This document shows positions 17,546-25,466 of a DNA stretch of 62,658 bases, one piece after another. The notes beneath the pieces were generated by a model that worked only from the letters and a program-made list of their open reading frames with translations, was not told the origin of the DNA and ran no database searches. Where the stretch lies: assembly GCA_947626085.1 (NCBI GenBank), contig CANQQU010000006.1, positions 1-62,658 on the forward strand, read 5' to 3'. Made by a program: the position numbers and the translations under genes. Origin of the DNA: an uncultured Oscillospiraceae bacterium. GTDB lineage: Bacteria > Bacillota > Clostridia > Oscillospirales > Oscillospiraceae. Positions within the stretch are counted from its first letter, which is position 1, and every line of letters starts with the position of its first letter.

Positions 17546-18858
17546 TAAAAAATTTAACTTCCGAGCTTTTAGACTGGATAACCACCCGCAACGCCTCCAT
17601 CCACGTCCGAATAGATAAAATCCCGTTAGAGAGCTGCATTCCATGGAGCTATGACGAATCAACCGGCACGATCCGCAACGCGCAGGGCAGTTTCTTTCAG
17701 GTAACGGGACTTCGTGTATCCCGCGGAGACGAAACAGTGCTGTCTCAGCCCATAATCCTCCAAAATGAGATCGGTTACCTCGGGATCATCCGCAAACGGA
17801 TCAACGGCGAGATGCACTACCTGATGCAGGCGAAGATCGAGCCGGGGAACATCAACAAAATTCAGCTTTCACCGACGATTCAAGCCACAAAATCGAACTT
17901 CACCCAAAAGCACGGCGGCGCACGTCCCGCATATCTCGACTACTTTATCAACGCACAAAAATACAAGATCGTCGTCGATCAGATACAGTCCGAGCAGTCG
18001 TCGCGCTTTCTCGGCAAGCGAAACCGCAACATCATCATAGAACTCGACGAAAACGACGAAATCGAAGTCCTGCCGTCACATATGTGGATGACGATGCCGC
18101 AGATCAAAGAGTTGATGCGGCACGACAACCTCGTCAATATGGACACGCGAACGGTGCTGTCATGTCTGCCGCTCGAAGATCACCTCGACGAATTCACCGA
18201 CGCATCGTTTCTGCGGTCGGTGCTGGGCGAGCGGACAAGCAATATTTCAGAAATCTATCAGTATATAAACAATTTCAAAATGTTCGACGAGACCGAACGG
18301 CGGCTCGTTCCGCTGTACTCGCTCGAAAATTGGGAAATGCGGAACGGCGAATTCGTCTGCAAAGACCCGTACAGCTTCAAGGTCGTGTTCTGCGACATCG
18401 AGATCGAGGGGCGCGAAGTGAAGCACTGGTGTCAGCCCCTGTTCGAGGCGGCGGGGATCGCCACGTTCGGACTGCTGACCCGCGTGTATCACGGTGTCCG
18501 CGAATTTCTCGTCCGCGCCACACCGGAGGTCGGATGCTTCGACAAGATCGAACTGGGTCCGTCCGTACAGCGCGAATACATACATGACGAAACGAGAAAC
18601 ACCGCCGTGGACGAGCTGTTCGACGCGCACATGAAAACGGGGGAGGGTGTGAGATTTAACACGCTCCTGTCCGAGGAAGGCGGGCGGTTCTACCACGAAC
18701 AAAACCGCAACGTCGTGATCGAAGTCGAGCCGGACGAACTCCCAGCGCCGCCGGACGGCTACTTTTGGACGGATTACAAAACGCTCGGCTCGCTGGTGAA
18801 GGTGAACAACTGCCTCAACATACAGCTTCGCAATCTCTTATCGGTATTGGAGTGGTGA
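17542..18858 (+). CDS. NDP-hexose 2,3-dehydratase family protein
   Basis: A 438-residue protein built of two similar halves. Each half has an arginine-rich sugar-binding stretch and a long strand segment such as GYLGIIRKRINGEMHYLMQAKIE, then RNRNIIIELDENDEIEVLP; the second half repeats this as RNVVIEVEPDELPAPPDGYFW. This is the layout of the EvaA/TylX3/SpnO enzymes, which remove the C2 hydroxyl of dTDP-4-keto-6-deoxyglucose. Known members mostly serve antibiotic 2,6-dideoxysugars. With rfbA, rfbB and a 3-ketoreductase nearby, a dTDP-2,6-dideoxyhexose is predicted. Confidence 0.82.
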   Translation: MIKNLTSELLDWITTRNASIHVRIDKIPLESCIPWSYDESTGTIRNAQGSFFQVTGLRVSRGDETVLSQPIILQNEIGYLGIIRKRINGEMHYLMQAKIEPGNINKIQLSPTIQATKSNFTQKHGGARPAYLDYFINAQKYKIVVDQIQSEQSSRFLGKRNRNIIIELDENDEIEVLPSHMWMTMPQIKELMRHDNLVNMDTRTVLSCLPLEDHLDEFTDASFLRSVLGERTSNISEIYQYINNFKMFDETERRLVPLYSLENWEMRNGEFVCKDPYSFKVVFCDIEIEGREVKHWCQPLFEAAGIATFGLLTRVYHGVREFLVRATPEVGCFDKIELGPSVQREYIHDETRNTAVDELFDAHMKTGEGVRFNTLLSEEGGRFYHEQNRNVVIEVEPDELPAPPDGYFWTDYKTLGSLVKVNNCLNIQLRNLLSVLEW

Positions 18859-18859
18859 T

Positions 18860-19873
18860 ATGAAGAAAGTGAATATAGGTATAATTTGCCCATCGGAGAT
18901 CGCGTTCCGGCGGTTCATGCCGGCGATACAAAAATGTGACTGCGCGGAATACGTTGGCGCAGCGCACGCGAATGCACAGGAATGGTTCGGCGACAAGACG
19001 CCCGACGCGGCTGTTATTGAAACCGAGACAAAGAAAGCGCAGTCATTTGCTGACACCTACGGCGGCAAAGTATACGATAGTTACGAGGCACTTTTGTCAT
19101 CGCCGGATGTGGACGCTATCTATCTGCCGCTTCCGCCTGCGCTTCATTTCAGGTGGGCCAAGGCGGCGCTGGAGCACGGCAAGCACATCTTCGTGGAGAA
19201 GCCGTCCACCACCTCGGCGGCGGACACAAAGGAACTGCTCGACCTCGCCGCGTCAAGGTCCCTCGCCGTCCATGAGAACTATATGTTCGCGTTCCACAAG
19301 CAAATTAGCGAGATCCAAAATATCCTGGCAAGCGGAAAAATCGGCGAAATTCGGCTCTACCGCGTCGCGTTCGGCTTTCCCCAGCGGGCGAAAAACGACT
19401 TCCGCTATAATAAGGTCCTCGGCGGCGGGGCGCTCCTCGACTGCGGCGGGTACACGCTGAAATTGGCAACCATGTTGCTGGGGGAGACGGCGAAAGTGGT
19501 CTACTCTCAGCTCAACTACACTCCCGAATTTGAGGTGGACCTCTATGGCAGCGCCGCCCTGGTCAACGACGCGGGGGTGACGGCCCAGGTGGCCTTCGGC
19601 ATGGACAATGGCTACAAATGCGAGCTGGAGGTCTGGGGCAGTAAAGGAAGTCTCTATACAGGTCGGATCCTGACCGCCCCGGACGGCTTTGTCCCCACGG
19701 CGGAGATCAAAATCGGAAACGAGACGGAGACCGTCACCCTTTCTGCGGACGACACCTTCGGAAAGTCGATCCGGCATTTCTGCCAATGCGTGGCAGATGA
19801 AAAAACCCGGAACGAGAATTATCAAACAATCCTGAAGCAGGCACTGCTTGTGGATGAGGTAAAGGGAGAATAA
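18860..19873 (+). CDS. Gfo/Idh/MocA oxidoreductase, probable NDP-sugar 3-ketoreductase
   Basis: A 337-residue NAD(P)-dependent enzyme with a Rossmann N-terminus (VNIGIICPSEIAFRRFMPAI) and the family motif HIFVEKPSTTSAADTKELL near residue 115. The C-terminal half is the beta-sheet substrate domain. It starts one base after the 2,3-dehydratase stop. In 2,6-dideoxysugar pathways the 2,3-dehydratase product, a 3,4-diketo sugar, must be reduced at C3 by a Gfo/Idh-type protein (TylC1/SpnN). The pairing supports that role here. The DNA becomes clearly GC-richer within this gene. Confidence 0.82.
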   Translation: MKKVNIGIICPSEIAFRRFMPAIQKCDCAEYVGAAHANAQEWFGDKTPDAAVIETETKKAQSFADTYGGKVYDSYEALLSSPDVDAIYLPLPPALHFRWAKAALEHGKHIFVEKPSTTSAADTKELLDLAASRSLAVHENYMFAFHKQISEIQNILASGKIGEIRLYRVAFGFPQRAKNDFRYNKVLGGGALLDCGGYTLKLATMLLGETAKVVYSQLNYTPEFEVDLYGSAALVNDAGVTAQVAFGMDNGYKCELEVWGSKGSLYTGRILTAPDGFVPTAEIKIGNETETVTLSADDTFGKSIRHFCQCVADEKTRNENYQTILKQALLVDEVKGE

Positions 19874-19875
19874 TC

Positions 19876-20448
19876 ATGGCAACATTAAAAATTACCGATC
19901 TTGCCCTCCCGGGTGTAAAGATCATTGAACCAACGTATTTTGAGGACTACCGGGGCTACTACTGTGAGACCTATTCCTCCCGCACCATGGCCCAGTATGG
20001 GATGAATCCGCTCTTTGTACAGGACAATCACAGCTTTTCACTGAAAAAGGGCACCATCCGGGGTATTCATTTCCAGAATAACCCCCATCCCCAATTGAAG
20101 CTGGTCCGCTGTACTCGTGGCCGGGTGATGGACTATGCGGTAGACCTGCGGAGAGACAGTCCCACCTTTAAGCAGTGGGTAGCAGTGGAGCTATCGGCGG
20201 AGAACCGCAAGCAGATCTGGATCCCGTCCGGCTTCGGCCATGCCTTCATCACATTGGAGGACAACTGCGAGGTGCTTTATAAGGTGGACGACTGGTACTA
20301 TCCTGAACTGGACCGGGCCATCGCCTGGAACGACCCCGAGATCGGCATCGACTGGGGCACGGATAGTCCGATCATCTCCGTCAAGGACACCAAAGCCCCG
20401 ACTCTGGCGCTGAGCGACGTGAATTTCACGGTGGAGGAAAACGGATGA
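19876..20448 (+). CDS. dTDP-4-keto-6-deoxy-hexose 3,5- (or 5-) epimerase
   Basis: A 190-residue cupin of the RmlC family. His65 in IRGIHFQNNPHPQLKLVRC, Lys75 and the tyrosine in LYKVDDWYYPELDRA match the catalytic residues of dTDP-4-dehydrorhamnose 3,5-epimerase. In a pathway with 2,3-dehydration it may act mainly at C5 and so decide between D and L sugars. There is no gene in the window that I would call rfbD, so the rhamnose branch is not supported. It overlaps the next SDR gene by four bases. Confidence 0.85.
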   Translation: MATLKITDLALPGVKIIEPTYFEDYRGYYCETYSSRTMAQYGMNPLFVQDNHSFSLKKGTIRGIHFQNNPHPQLKLVRCTRGRVMDYAVDLRRDSPTFKQWVAVELSAENRKQIWIPSGFGHAFITLEDNCEVLYKVDDWYYPELDRAIAWNDPEIGIDWGTDSPIISVKDTKAPTLALSDVNFTVEENG

Positions 20449-21434
20449 ACAGAGCCATTGTCACCGGCGCGGGCGGGTTTATCGGAGGCGCACTGACAGA
20501 GCTTTTACTGGGCAAAGGCGTGACGGTCTATGGTGTGGATATTTCCGAAAAAGCCCTGGAGCGGCACAGCGGGAAGGCGAATTTTCACCCTGTAATCGCC
20601 GATTTCACGAAATACGGCCAGCTTCATGAAAGCATCCCCGCCGACGTTGACGTCTTCTACCACTTCGCCTGGCAGGGGGTATTTGGGGACGCCTTCCGGG
20701 ACTACCGCCTGCAACTGAATAACGCCGCCAGCGCTGGCGATGCCATCACCGAAGCGGTCAAGATCGGCTGCAAAAAATTCGTATTTGCTGGGACAATGAA
20801 CGAATATGAAATGGACGAATACATCAAAGCGGACTATTTTGAACCCCGCTACACCTACATCTATTCCGCGGCAAAGCAAGCCGCCGAAGCCGTGTGTAAG
20901 ACTATAGCGTTCAACCAAAAAATCGAGTTTAACTGCGGACGCATCGCTATGGCATACGGAGAGAACAACCGCTCCATGATGGTGCCGAATGTGGTGATGA
21001 AAAATCTACTTGCCAACACCCCTTGTAAGTTGGTAGAGGGAACGAATCTCTACGATATGATCTACATCGGTGACATCGTTCGTGCGTTTTATGCTATTGG
21101 CGAGCGCGGTGTGAACATGAAAAGCTACTACGTCGGCCACTGCCAGATCGGCACGTTCAGAGAACTCATGGAGGAAATAGGCGCAATATTGAACCCCGCT
21201 TGTCCGCTTTTGTTCGGCGCATACCCAGACTCGCCGTCTGGTGTGGATTACAAAAATATTGATACAGAAGCACTTTATTACGACACAGGATTTGAGTGTA
21301 CTTCTGATTTTAAGGAGAGCATCATGAAGACCGCAAACTGGCTGAAAGCCGAAATGACCCCCGAAAAACGCGGGGGGGGGGTAAGGCATAATCTTCTGTT
21401 CTTCCCCACCGCCGGAAAGGCGGTGGCCGCATGA
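20445..21434 (+). CDS. NAD-dependent epimerase/reductase (SDR), first of a tandem pair
   Basis: A 329-residue extended SDR with the nucleotide motif VTGAGGFIGGALTELLL and the catalytic YSAAK. It is probably a 4-ketoreductase or epimerase finishing a deoxysugar. It is closely similar along its full length to the following gene. After the point where the paralogue ends (KESIMKTANWLK against KESILKTAAWVK) this copy carries a tail: EMTPEKRGGG from a ten-G tract, then VRHNLLFFPTAGKAVAA and a TGA that overlaps the next ATG. With nine G the protein would stop right after Gly-Gly-Gly. Confidence 0.8.
   Translation: MNRAIVTGAGGFIGGALTELLLGKGVTVYGVDISEKALERHSGKANFHPVIADFTKYGQLHESIPADVDVFYHFAWQGVFGDAFRDYRLQLNNAASAGDAITEAVKIGCKKFVFAGTMNEYEMDEYIKADYFEPRYTYIYSAAKQAAEAVCKTIAFNQKIEFNCGRIAMAYGENNRSMMVPNVVMKNLLANTPCKLVEGTNLYDMIYIGDIVRAFYAIGERGVNMKSYYVGHCQIGTFRELMEEIGAILNPACPLLFGAYPDSPSGVDYKNIDTEALYYDTGFECTSDFKESIMKTANWLKAEMTPEKRGGGVRHNLLFFPTAGKAVAA
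21372..21381 (+). repeat. Poly-G tract (10 G), readthrough state, between SDR paralogues
   Basis: Ten G residues follow AACGC and are followed by TAAGGCAT. At this length the frame reads Gly-Gly-Gly-Val and continues 17 codons to a TGA overlapping the next start. With nine G the TAA would be in frame. This is the longest homopolymer of G or C I see in the window and the one tract of three in the open state. Confidence 0.85.
21406..21426 (+). promoter_or_regulatory. Hairpin hiding the ribosome binding site of the second SDR gene
   Basis: CCACCGCC (21406-21413) pairs with GGCGGTGG (21419-21426) across the loop GGAAA. The only purine-rich site before the ATG at 21431 (GGAAAGGCGG) lies in this loop and right arm, so it would be masked unless ribosomes from the upstream gene melt the stem. 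The fold is visible in the sequence; its role is inferred. Confidence 0.55.
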
Positions 21435-22348
21435 AAAAGGCCATCGTTACCGGCGCCGGCGGCTTCATCGGCGGCGCGCTGACAGAGCTTTTACTGAGGA
21501 AAGGCATCACCGTCTACGGGGTTGACATTTCCGAAAAGGCCCTGGAGCGGCACGCCGGAGCGGAAAACTTCCGCCCGATTATCGCGGATTTTACAAGGTA
21601 TGGGAGCCTGCATGAGCAAATTGAAGAGCGGGATATCGACGTATTCTACCACTTCGCCTGGCAGGGTGTGTTCGGCGACGCTTTCCGGGACTACCGCCTT
21701 CAGCTCTCCAATGCCGCCAGCGCGGGAGATGCCATCACCGAAGCGGTGCGAATCGGTTGCAAAAAGTTCGTCTTTGCAGGCACCTACAATGAGATCGAGG
21801 TTGCCGACCACATCGACATGAGCGGCCAGTCCCCCCGCTACACCTGCGTCTACTCCGCCGCGAAAACCGCCGCGGAGATCATCTGCAAGACCATCGCCGC
21901 CAATTCCGGCATTGCCTACAGCGCGGGCCTCACCGCCATGTCCTATGGAGAACGGAACCGCTCCCAGATGCTGGCCAATGTGGTCCTGGGGCAGTTGGTC
22001 CATGGGGAAAGCCCCCGCCTCATTGAGGGGAACATCCCCTACGACTTTATTTACATTGACGACATCGCCCGGGCGTTTTACGCCATCGGGGAAAAGGGCG
22101 TCCACCTCCGCAGCTACTATGTGGGGCACCGGCGGCTCCGTACATTCCGGGAATGGGTGACGGAGATCGGACAGATCGTCGCCCCGGAGGTGCCCCTCCT
22201 GTTTGGGGCGTACCCGGACGACAACAGCAGCCGGAATTATGCCAAGATCGATTTGGACGCCCTCTACCGCGACACGGGCTTTGAATGCACCGCCGACTTT
22301 AAGGAGAGCATCCTCAAAACGGCGGCATGGGTCAAAAACAATCTATAA
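21431..22348 (+). CDS. NAD-dependent epimerase/reductase (SDR), second of a tandem pair
   Basis: A 305-residue extended SDR with VTGAGGFIGGALTELLLRKG at the start and the catalytic YSAAK. It keeps the same FYHFAWQGVFGDAFRDYRLQ stretch as the preceding gene but differs in the substrate-facing region (SGQSPRYTCV against FEPRYTYI), so the two may act on different stereoisomers. It lacks the poly-G tail. Its ATG overlaps the TGA of the upstream gene in the present tract length. Confidence 0.8.
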   Translation: MKKAIVTGAGGFIGGALTELLLRKGITVYGVDISEKALERHAGAENFRPIIADFTRYGSLHEQIEERDIDVFYHFAWQGVFGDAFRDYRLQLSNAASAGDAITEAVRIGCKKFVFAGTYNEIEVADHIDMSGQSPRYTCVYSAAKTAAEIICKTIAANSGIAYSAGLTAMSYGERNRSQMLANVVLGQLVHGESPRLIEGNIPYDFIYIDDIARAFYAIGEKGVHLRSYYVGHRRLRTFREWVTEIGQIVAPEVPLLFGAYPDDNSSRNYAKIDLDALYRDTGFECTADFKESILKTAAWVKNNL

Positions 22349-22365
22349 CGAAATGGAGAAAAACA

Positions 22366-23547
22366 ATGGGCAGGATCATCGTCGTCGGCACCGGCTTTTC
22401 CGGCAGTATTCTGGCGCGGAAAATCGCCGAGGAATGTAATCGCCAGGTGGAGGTCGTGGAAAAGCGGCCCCACATCGGCGGGAATATGTACGATGAATAC
22501 GACAAATACGGCATCCTTGTACAGAAATACGGGCCCCATTTTCTCAATACCAACAAGTATTGGATCATCGAATACCTGTCGCAGTACGCCGAACTGTTCC
22601 CCCACGACACCCACCTTTTGAGCTTTATCGACGGCGAGTATGTCCAGCTACCCTTCAACTTTCGCACCCTTCAGCAGTTGGCGGGCCCCAAGCGGTCCGA
22701 GACCCTGCTGGCCAAGCTGCGGGCGGCGTTCCGGGGCCGGGACCGGGTGCCCATTTTGGAGCTGCTGGAAAGCGGGGAGGAAGACATCCGGGAATACGGG
22801 AGCCTGTTATTTGAGAAGGCCTACCGCACCTATACCGCCAAACAGTGGGGGCTCCAGCCGGAGGAGATCGACCGCAGCGTGCTGGACCGGGTGCCCATGG
22901 CCATGAGTTTTGACGCCCGCTATCTGAATAAGGACTTCCAATACCTCCCTAAGAAGGGATATACGGAGATCTTCCGCAATCTGCTGGACCATGAAAACAT
23001 CACCCTCCGATTGAATACTGATGCGCTCGCTCACATCCGTTTCGACGATGAAGCGCACCTCATTACCTATGACGGCGAGAGCGTGGAGCTGCTCATTTTC
23101 ACCGGCCCCATTGACGAGCTGTTTGGCCTGAAATACGGCCGTTTGCCGTATCGCTCTCTGGATATCCGGTATACCTATGAAAACAAAAAGAGCATCCTCC
23201 CGGAGGAGATCGTCTCCTATCCCCAGGCCCCGGGCTATACCCGCAGCACGGAATACAAGAAGTTCACTTTCGGCCTGGACAAGGACCTCCCTGTTTCCAT
23301 GATTGCCACGGAGTACCCGGTGGCCTATGACCCGGCGGACGAGAAAGCAAACATTCCCTATTACCCCGTCCTGACCGAGGACAGCCAGAAGCGATACCAA
23401 CAATATCTGGCCGAGGCGGAGCGGTACGGCAACATCGTCCTGTGCGGCCGGTTGGCGGAGTTTAAGTATTACAACATGGACGTGTGTATCGAGCACGCCT
23501 TTGAAAAGTTCAAGACGATCCAAAAACGATTGGAGAACAACAAATGA
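22366..23547 (+). CDS. glf: UDP-galactopyranose mutase, second copy
   Basis: A 393-residue Glf. It has the FAD motif VVGTGFSGSILARKIAEE, VVEKRPHIGGNMYDEYD, KYGPHFLNTN and the signature TYTAKQWGLQPEEI, with LCGRLAEFKYYNMD near the end. I start at 22366, where GGAGA precedes the ATG and the protein begins at the FAD motif. It is only distantly similar to the copy at 5153 and is GC-rich like its neighbours, so it came with this half of the locus. It overlaps rfbA by four bases. Confidence 0.9.
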   Translation: MGRIIVVGTGFSGSILARKIAEECNRQVEVVEKRPHIGGNMYDEYDKYGILVQKYGPHFLNTNKYWIIEYLSQYAELFPHDTHLLSFIDGEYVQLPFNFRTLQQLAGPKRSETLLAKLRAAFRGRDRVPILELLESGEEDIREYGSLLFEKAYRTYTAKQWGLQPEEIDRSVLDRVPMAMSFDARYLNKDFQYLPKKGYTEIFRNLLDHENITLRLNTDALAHIRFDDEAHLITYDGESVELLIFTGPIDELFGLKYGRLPYRSLDIRYTYENKKSILPEEIVSYPQAPGYTRSTEYKKFTFGLDKDLPVSMIATEYPVAYDPADEKANIPYYPVLTEDSQKRYQQYLAEAERYGNIVLCGRLAEFKYYNMDVCIEHAFEKFKTIQKRLENNK

Positions 23548-24422
23548 GAGGCATCATCTTAGCCGGCGGGAAGGGGACCCGGCTGTATCCCAACACGATC
23601 TCTGTTTCCAAGCAGCTTCTGCCCATTTATGATAAGCCCCTGATTTATTATCCCCTGTCCGTCCTGCTGCTGGCGGGGATCCGGGACATCCTGGTCATCT
23701 CCACCCCTCGGGATCTGGAGAGCTACCGCTCCCTCCTGGGGGACGGGAGCCGGCTGGGCGTTCGATTTTCCTACGCCGTCCAGGAGCAGCCCCGGGGCCT
23801 GGCGGAGGCGTTTCTGCTGGGAGAGAAGTTTATCGGCTCCGACAGCGTGTGCCTGGTCCTGGGGGACAACGTGTTCTACGGGCAGTATTTTTCCTCGGTG
23901 CTGTGGAAAGCCCAGAAGCAGGCGGAGGAGTGCGGCGCGGCCATCTTCGGCTACCCCGTGAAGGACCCGGAGGCCTTCGGCGTGGTGGAGTTTGACCAGG
24001 ATCACAAGGTCCTCTCCATCGAGGAAAAGCCGACGCATCCAAAGTCCAACTATGCCGTGCCCGGCCTGTATTTTTACAACAACGACGTGGTGGAGATCGC
24101 CAAAAACGTCCGCCCCTCTCCCCGAGGGGAGATCGAGATCACATCCATCAATAATGAGTACCTCCGCCGGGGCCAGCTCTGCGTGACGCTGATGGGCCGG
24201 GGCATGGTGTGGCTGGACACCGGCTCCGCCAAGGGAATGCACAAGGCCAGCGGCTTTGTCAGCACCGTCCAGGAGATGCAGGGGTTCTACATCTCCTGCA
24301 TTGAGGAGATCGCCTGGCGGCAGGGATTTATTGACAGCGCCCAGCTCTGGAAGCTGGGCAAGGAGCTGGAAATGACGGAGTACGGGCAGTACATCCTCTC
24401 CCTTTTGGAGGAACGAAAATGA
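23544..24422 (+). CDS. rfbA: Glucose-1-phosphate thymidylyltransferase
   Basis: A 292-residue nucleotidyltransferase that makes dTDP-glucose. It shows the pyrophosphorylase signature LAGGKGTRLYPNT at the start, LPIYDKPLIYYPLSVLLLAG, and LVLGDNVFYG for metal and product binding. Length and motifs match RmlA. It overlaps rfbB by four bases; the two supply dTDP-4-keto-6-deoxyglucose for the deoxysugar enzymes upstream. Confidence 0.94.
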   Translation: MRGIILAGGKGTRLYPNTISVSKQLLPIYDKPLIYYPLSVLLLAGIRDILVISTPRDLESYRSLLGDGSRLGVRFSYAVQEQPRGLAEAFLLGEKFIGSDSVCLVLGDNVFYGQYFSSVLWKAQKQAEECGAAIFGYPVKDPEAFGVVEFDQDHKVLSIEEKPTHPKSNYAVPGLYFYNNDVVEIAKNVRPSPRGEIEITSINNEYLRRGQLCVTLMGRGMVWLDTGSAKGMHKASGFVSTVQEMQGFYISCIEEIAWRQGFIDSAQLWKLGKELEMTEYGQYILSLLEERK

Positions 24423-25450
24423 AGATCCTGGTCACCGGCGGAGCCGGATTTATCGGCGGCAATTTCATCTACTATGAACGGAAGCACCACCCGGAGGATT
24501 CCATCCTCTGCCTGGACAGCCTGACCTACGCGGGGAATCTGTCCACGCTTTCGCCCATTCTGGACCAGCCCAATTTCCGCTTTGTCAAGCTGGACATCCG
24601 GGACCGGGCGGGGGTCTACCAGCTATTCGAGGCGGAGCGGCCGGATATCGTGGTCAACTTCGCGGCGGAGAGCCATGTGGACCGCTCTATTGAGAGCCCG
24701 GAGATCTTCCTGCAAACCAACATCCTAGGCACCCAGGTGCTGATGGACGCCTGCCGCAAGTACGGCGTGCAGCGCTTCCACCAAGTCAGCACCGACGAGG
24801 TGTATGGGGACCTGCCCCTGGACCGGCCGGACCTGTTCTTTACAGAGGAAACGCCCCTGCACACCAGCAGCCCCTACAGCGCCAGCAAGGCGGCGGCGGA
24901 CCTGCTGGTGATGGCCTACCACCGGACCTACGGCCTCCCAGCCACCATTTCCCGCTGCTCCAATAACTATGGGCCCTACCAATTCCCGGAGAAGCTGATC
25001 CCGCTGATGATCGCAAACTGCCTGAACAATAAGCCCCTGCCGGTGTACGGGAAAGGGGAGAATGTCCGGGACTGGCTGTATGTGGAGGACCACTGCAAGG
25101 CCATCGACCTGATCATCCGAAAGGCGGCCCCTGGCGCGGTCTACAACATCGGCGGCCACAACGAGATGAAGAACATCGACATTGTGAAGCTGATCTGCAA
25201 GGAGCTTGGCAAGCCCGAGAGCCTGATCACCTACGTCACCGACCGGAAGGGTCATGACCTCCGCTACGCCATCGACCCCACAAAGATCCATACCGACCTA
25301 GGCTGGCTCCCGGAGACCAACTTCCCAACCGGCATCCAAAAAACCATCCAGTGGTATTTGGACCACCGCGATTGGTGGGAAGAAATCCTCTCCGGTGAGT
25401 ACCAGACCTATTACCGGAGAATGTACGGAAACAGGGAAGAAAATACATAA
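24419..25450 (+). CDS. rfbB: dTDP-glucose 4,6-dehydratase
   Basis: A 343-residue extended SDR with GGAGFIGGNF near the start, AAESHVDRSI, the catalytic STDEVYGD and YSASKAA motifs, and NNYGPYQFPEKLIPL, all typical of RmlB. It produces dTDP-4-keto-6-deoxy-D-glucose in the cytoplasm. It lies at the end of the deoxysugar block, so transcription from far upstream or an internal promoter must supply it; I see no clear promoter in front. Confidence 0.94.
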   Translation: MKILVTGGAGFIGGNFIYYERKHHPEDSILCLDSLTYAGNLSTLSPILDQPNFRFVKLDIRDRAGVYQLFEAERPDIVVNFAAESHVDRSIESPEIFLQTNILGTQVLMDACRKYGVQRFHQVSTDEVYGDLPLDRPDLFFTEETPLHTSSPYSASKAAADLLVMAYHRTYGLPATISRCSNNYGPYQFPEKLIPLMIANCLNNKPLPVYGKGENVRDWLYVEDHCKAIDLIIRKAAPGAVYNIGGHNEMKNIDIVKLICKELGKPESLITYVTDRKGHDLRYAIDPTKIHTDLGWLPETNFPTGIQKTIQWYLDHRDWWEEILSGEYQTYYRRMYGNREENT

Positions 25451-25466
25451 AACAGAGGCCATTTAC

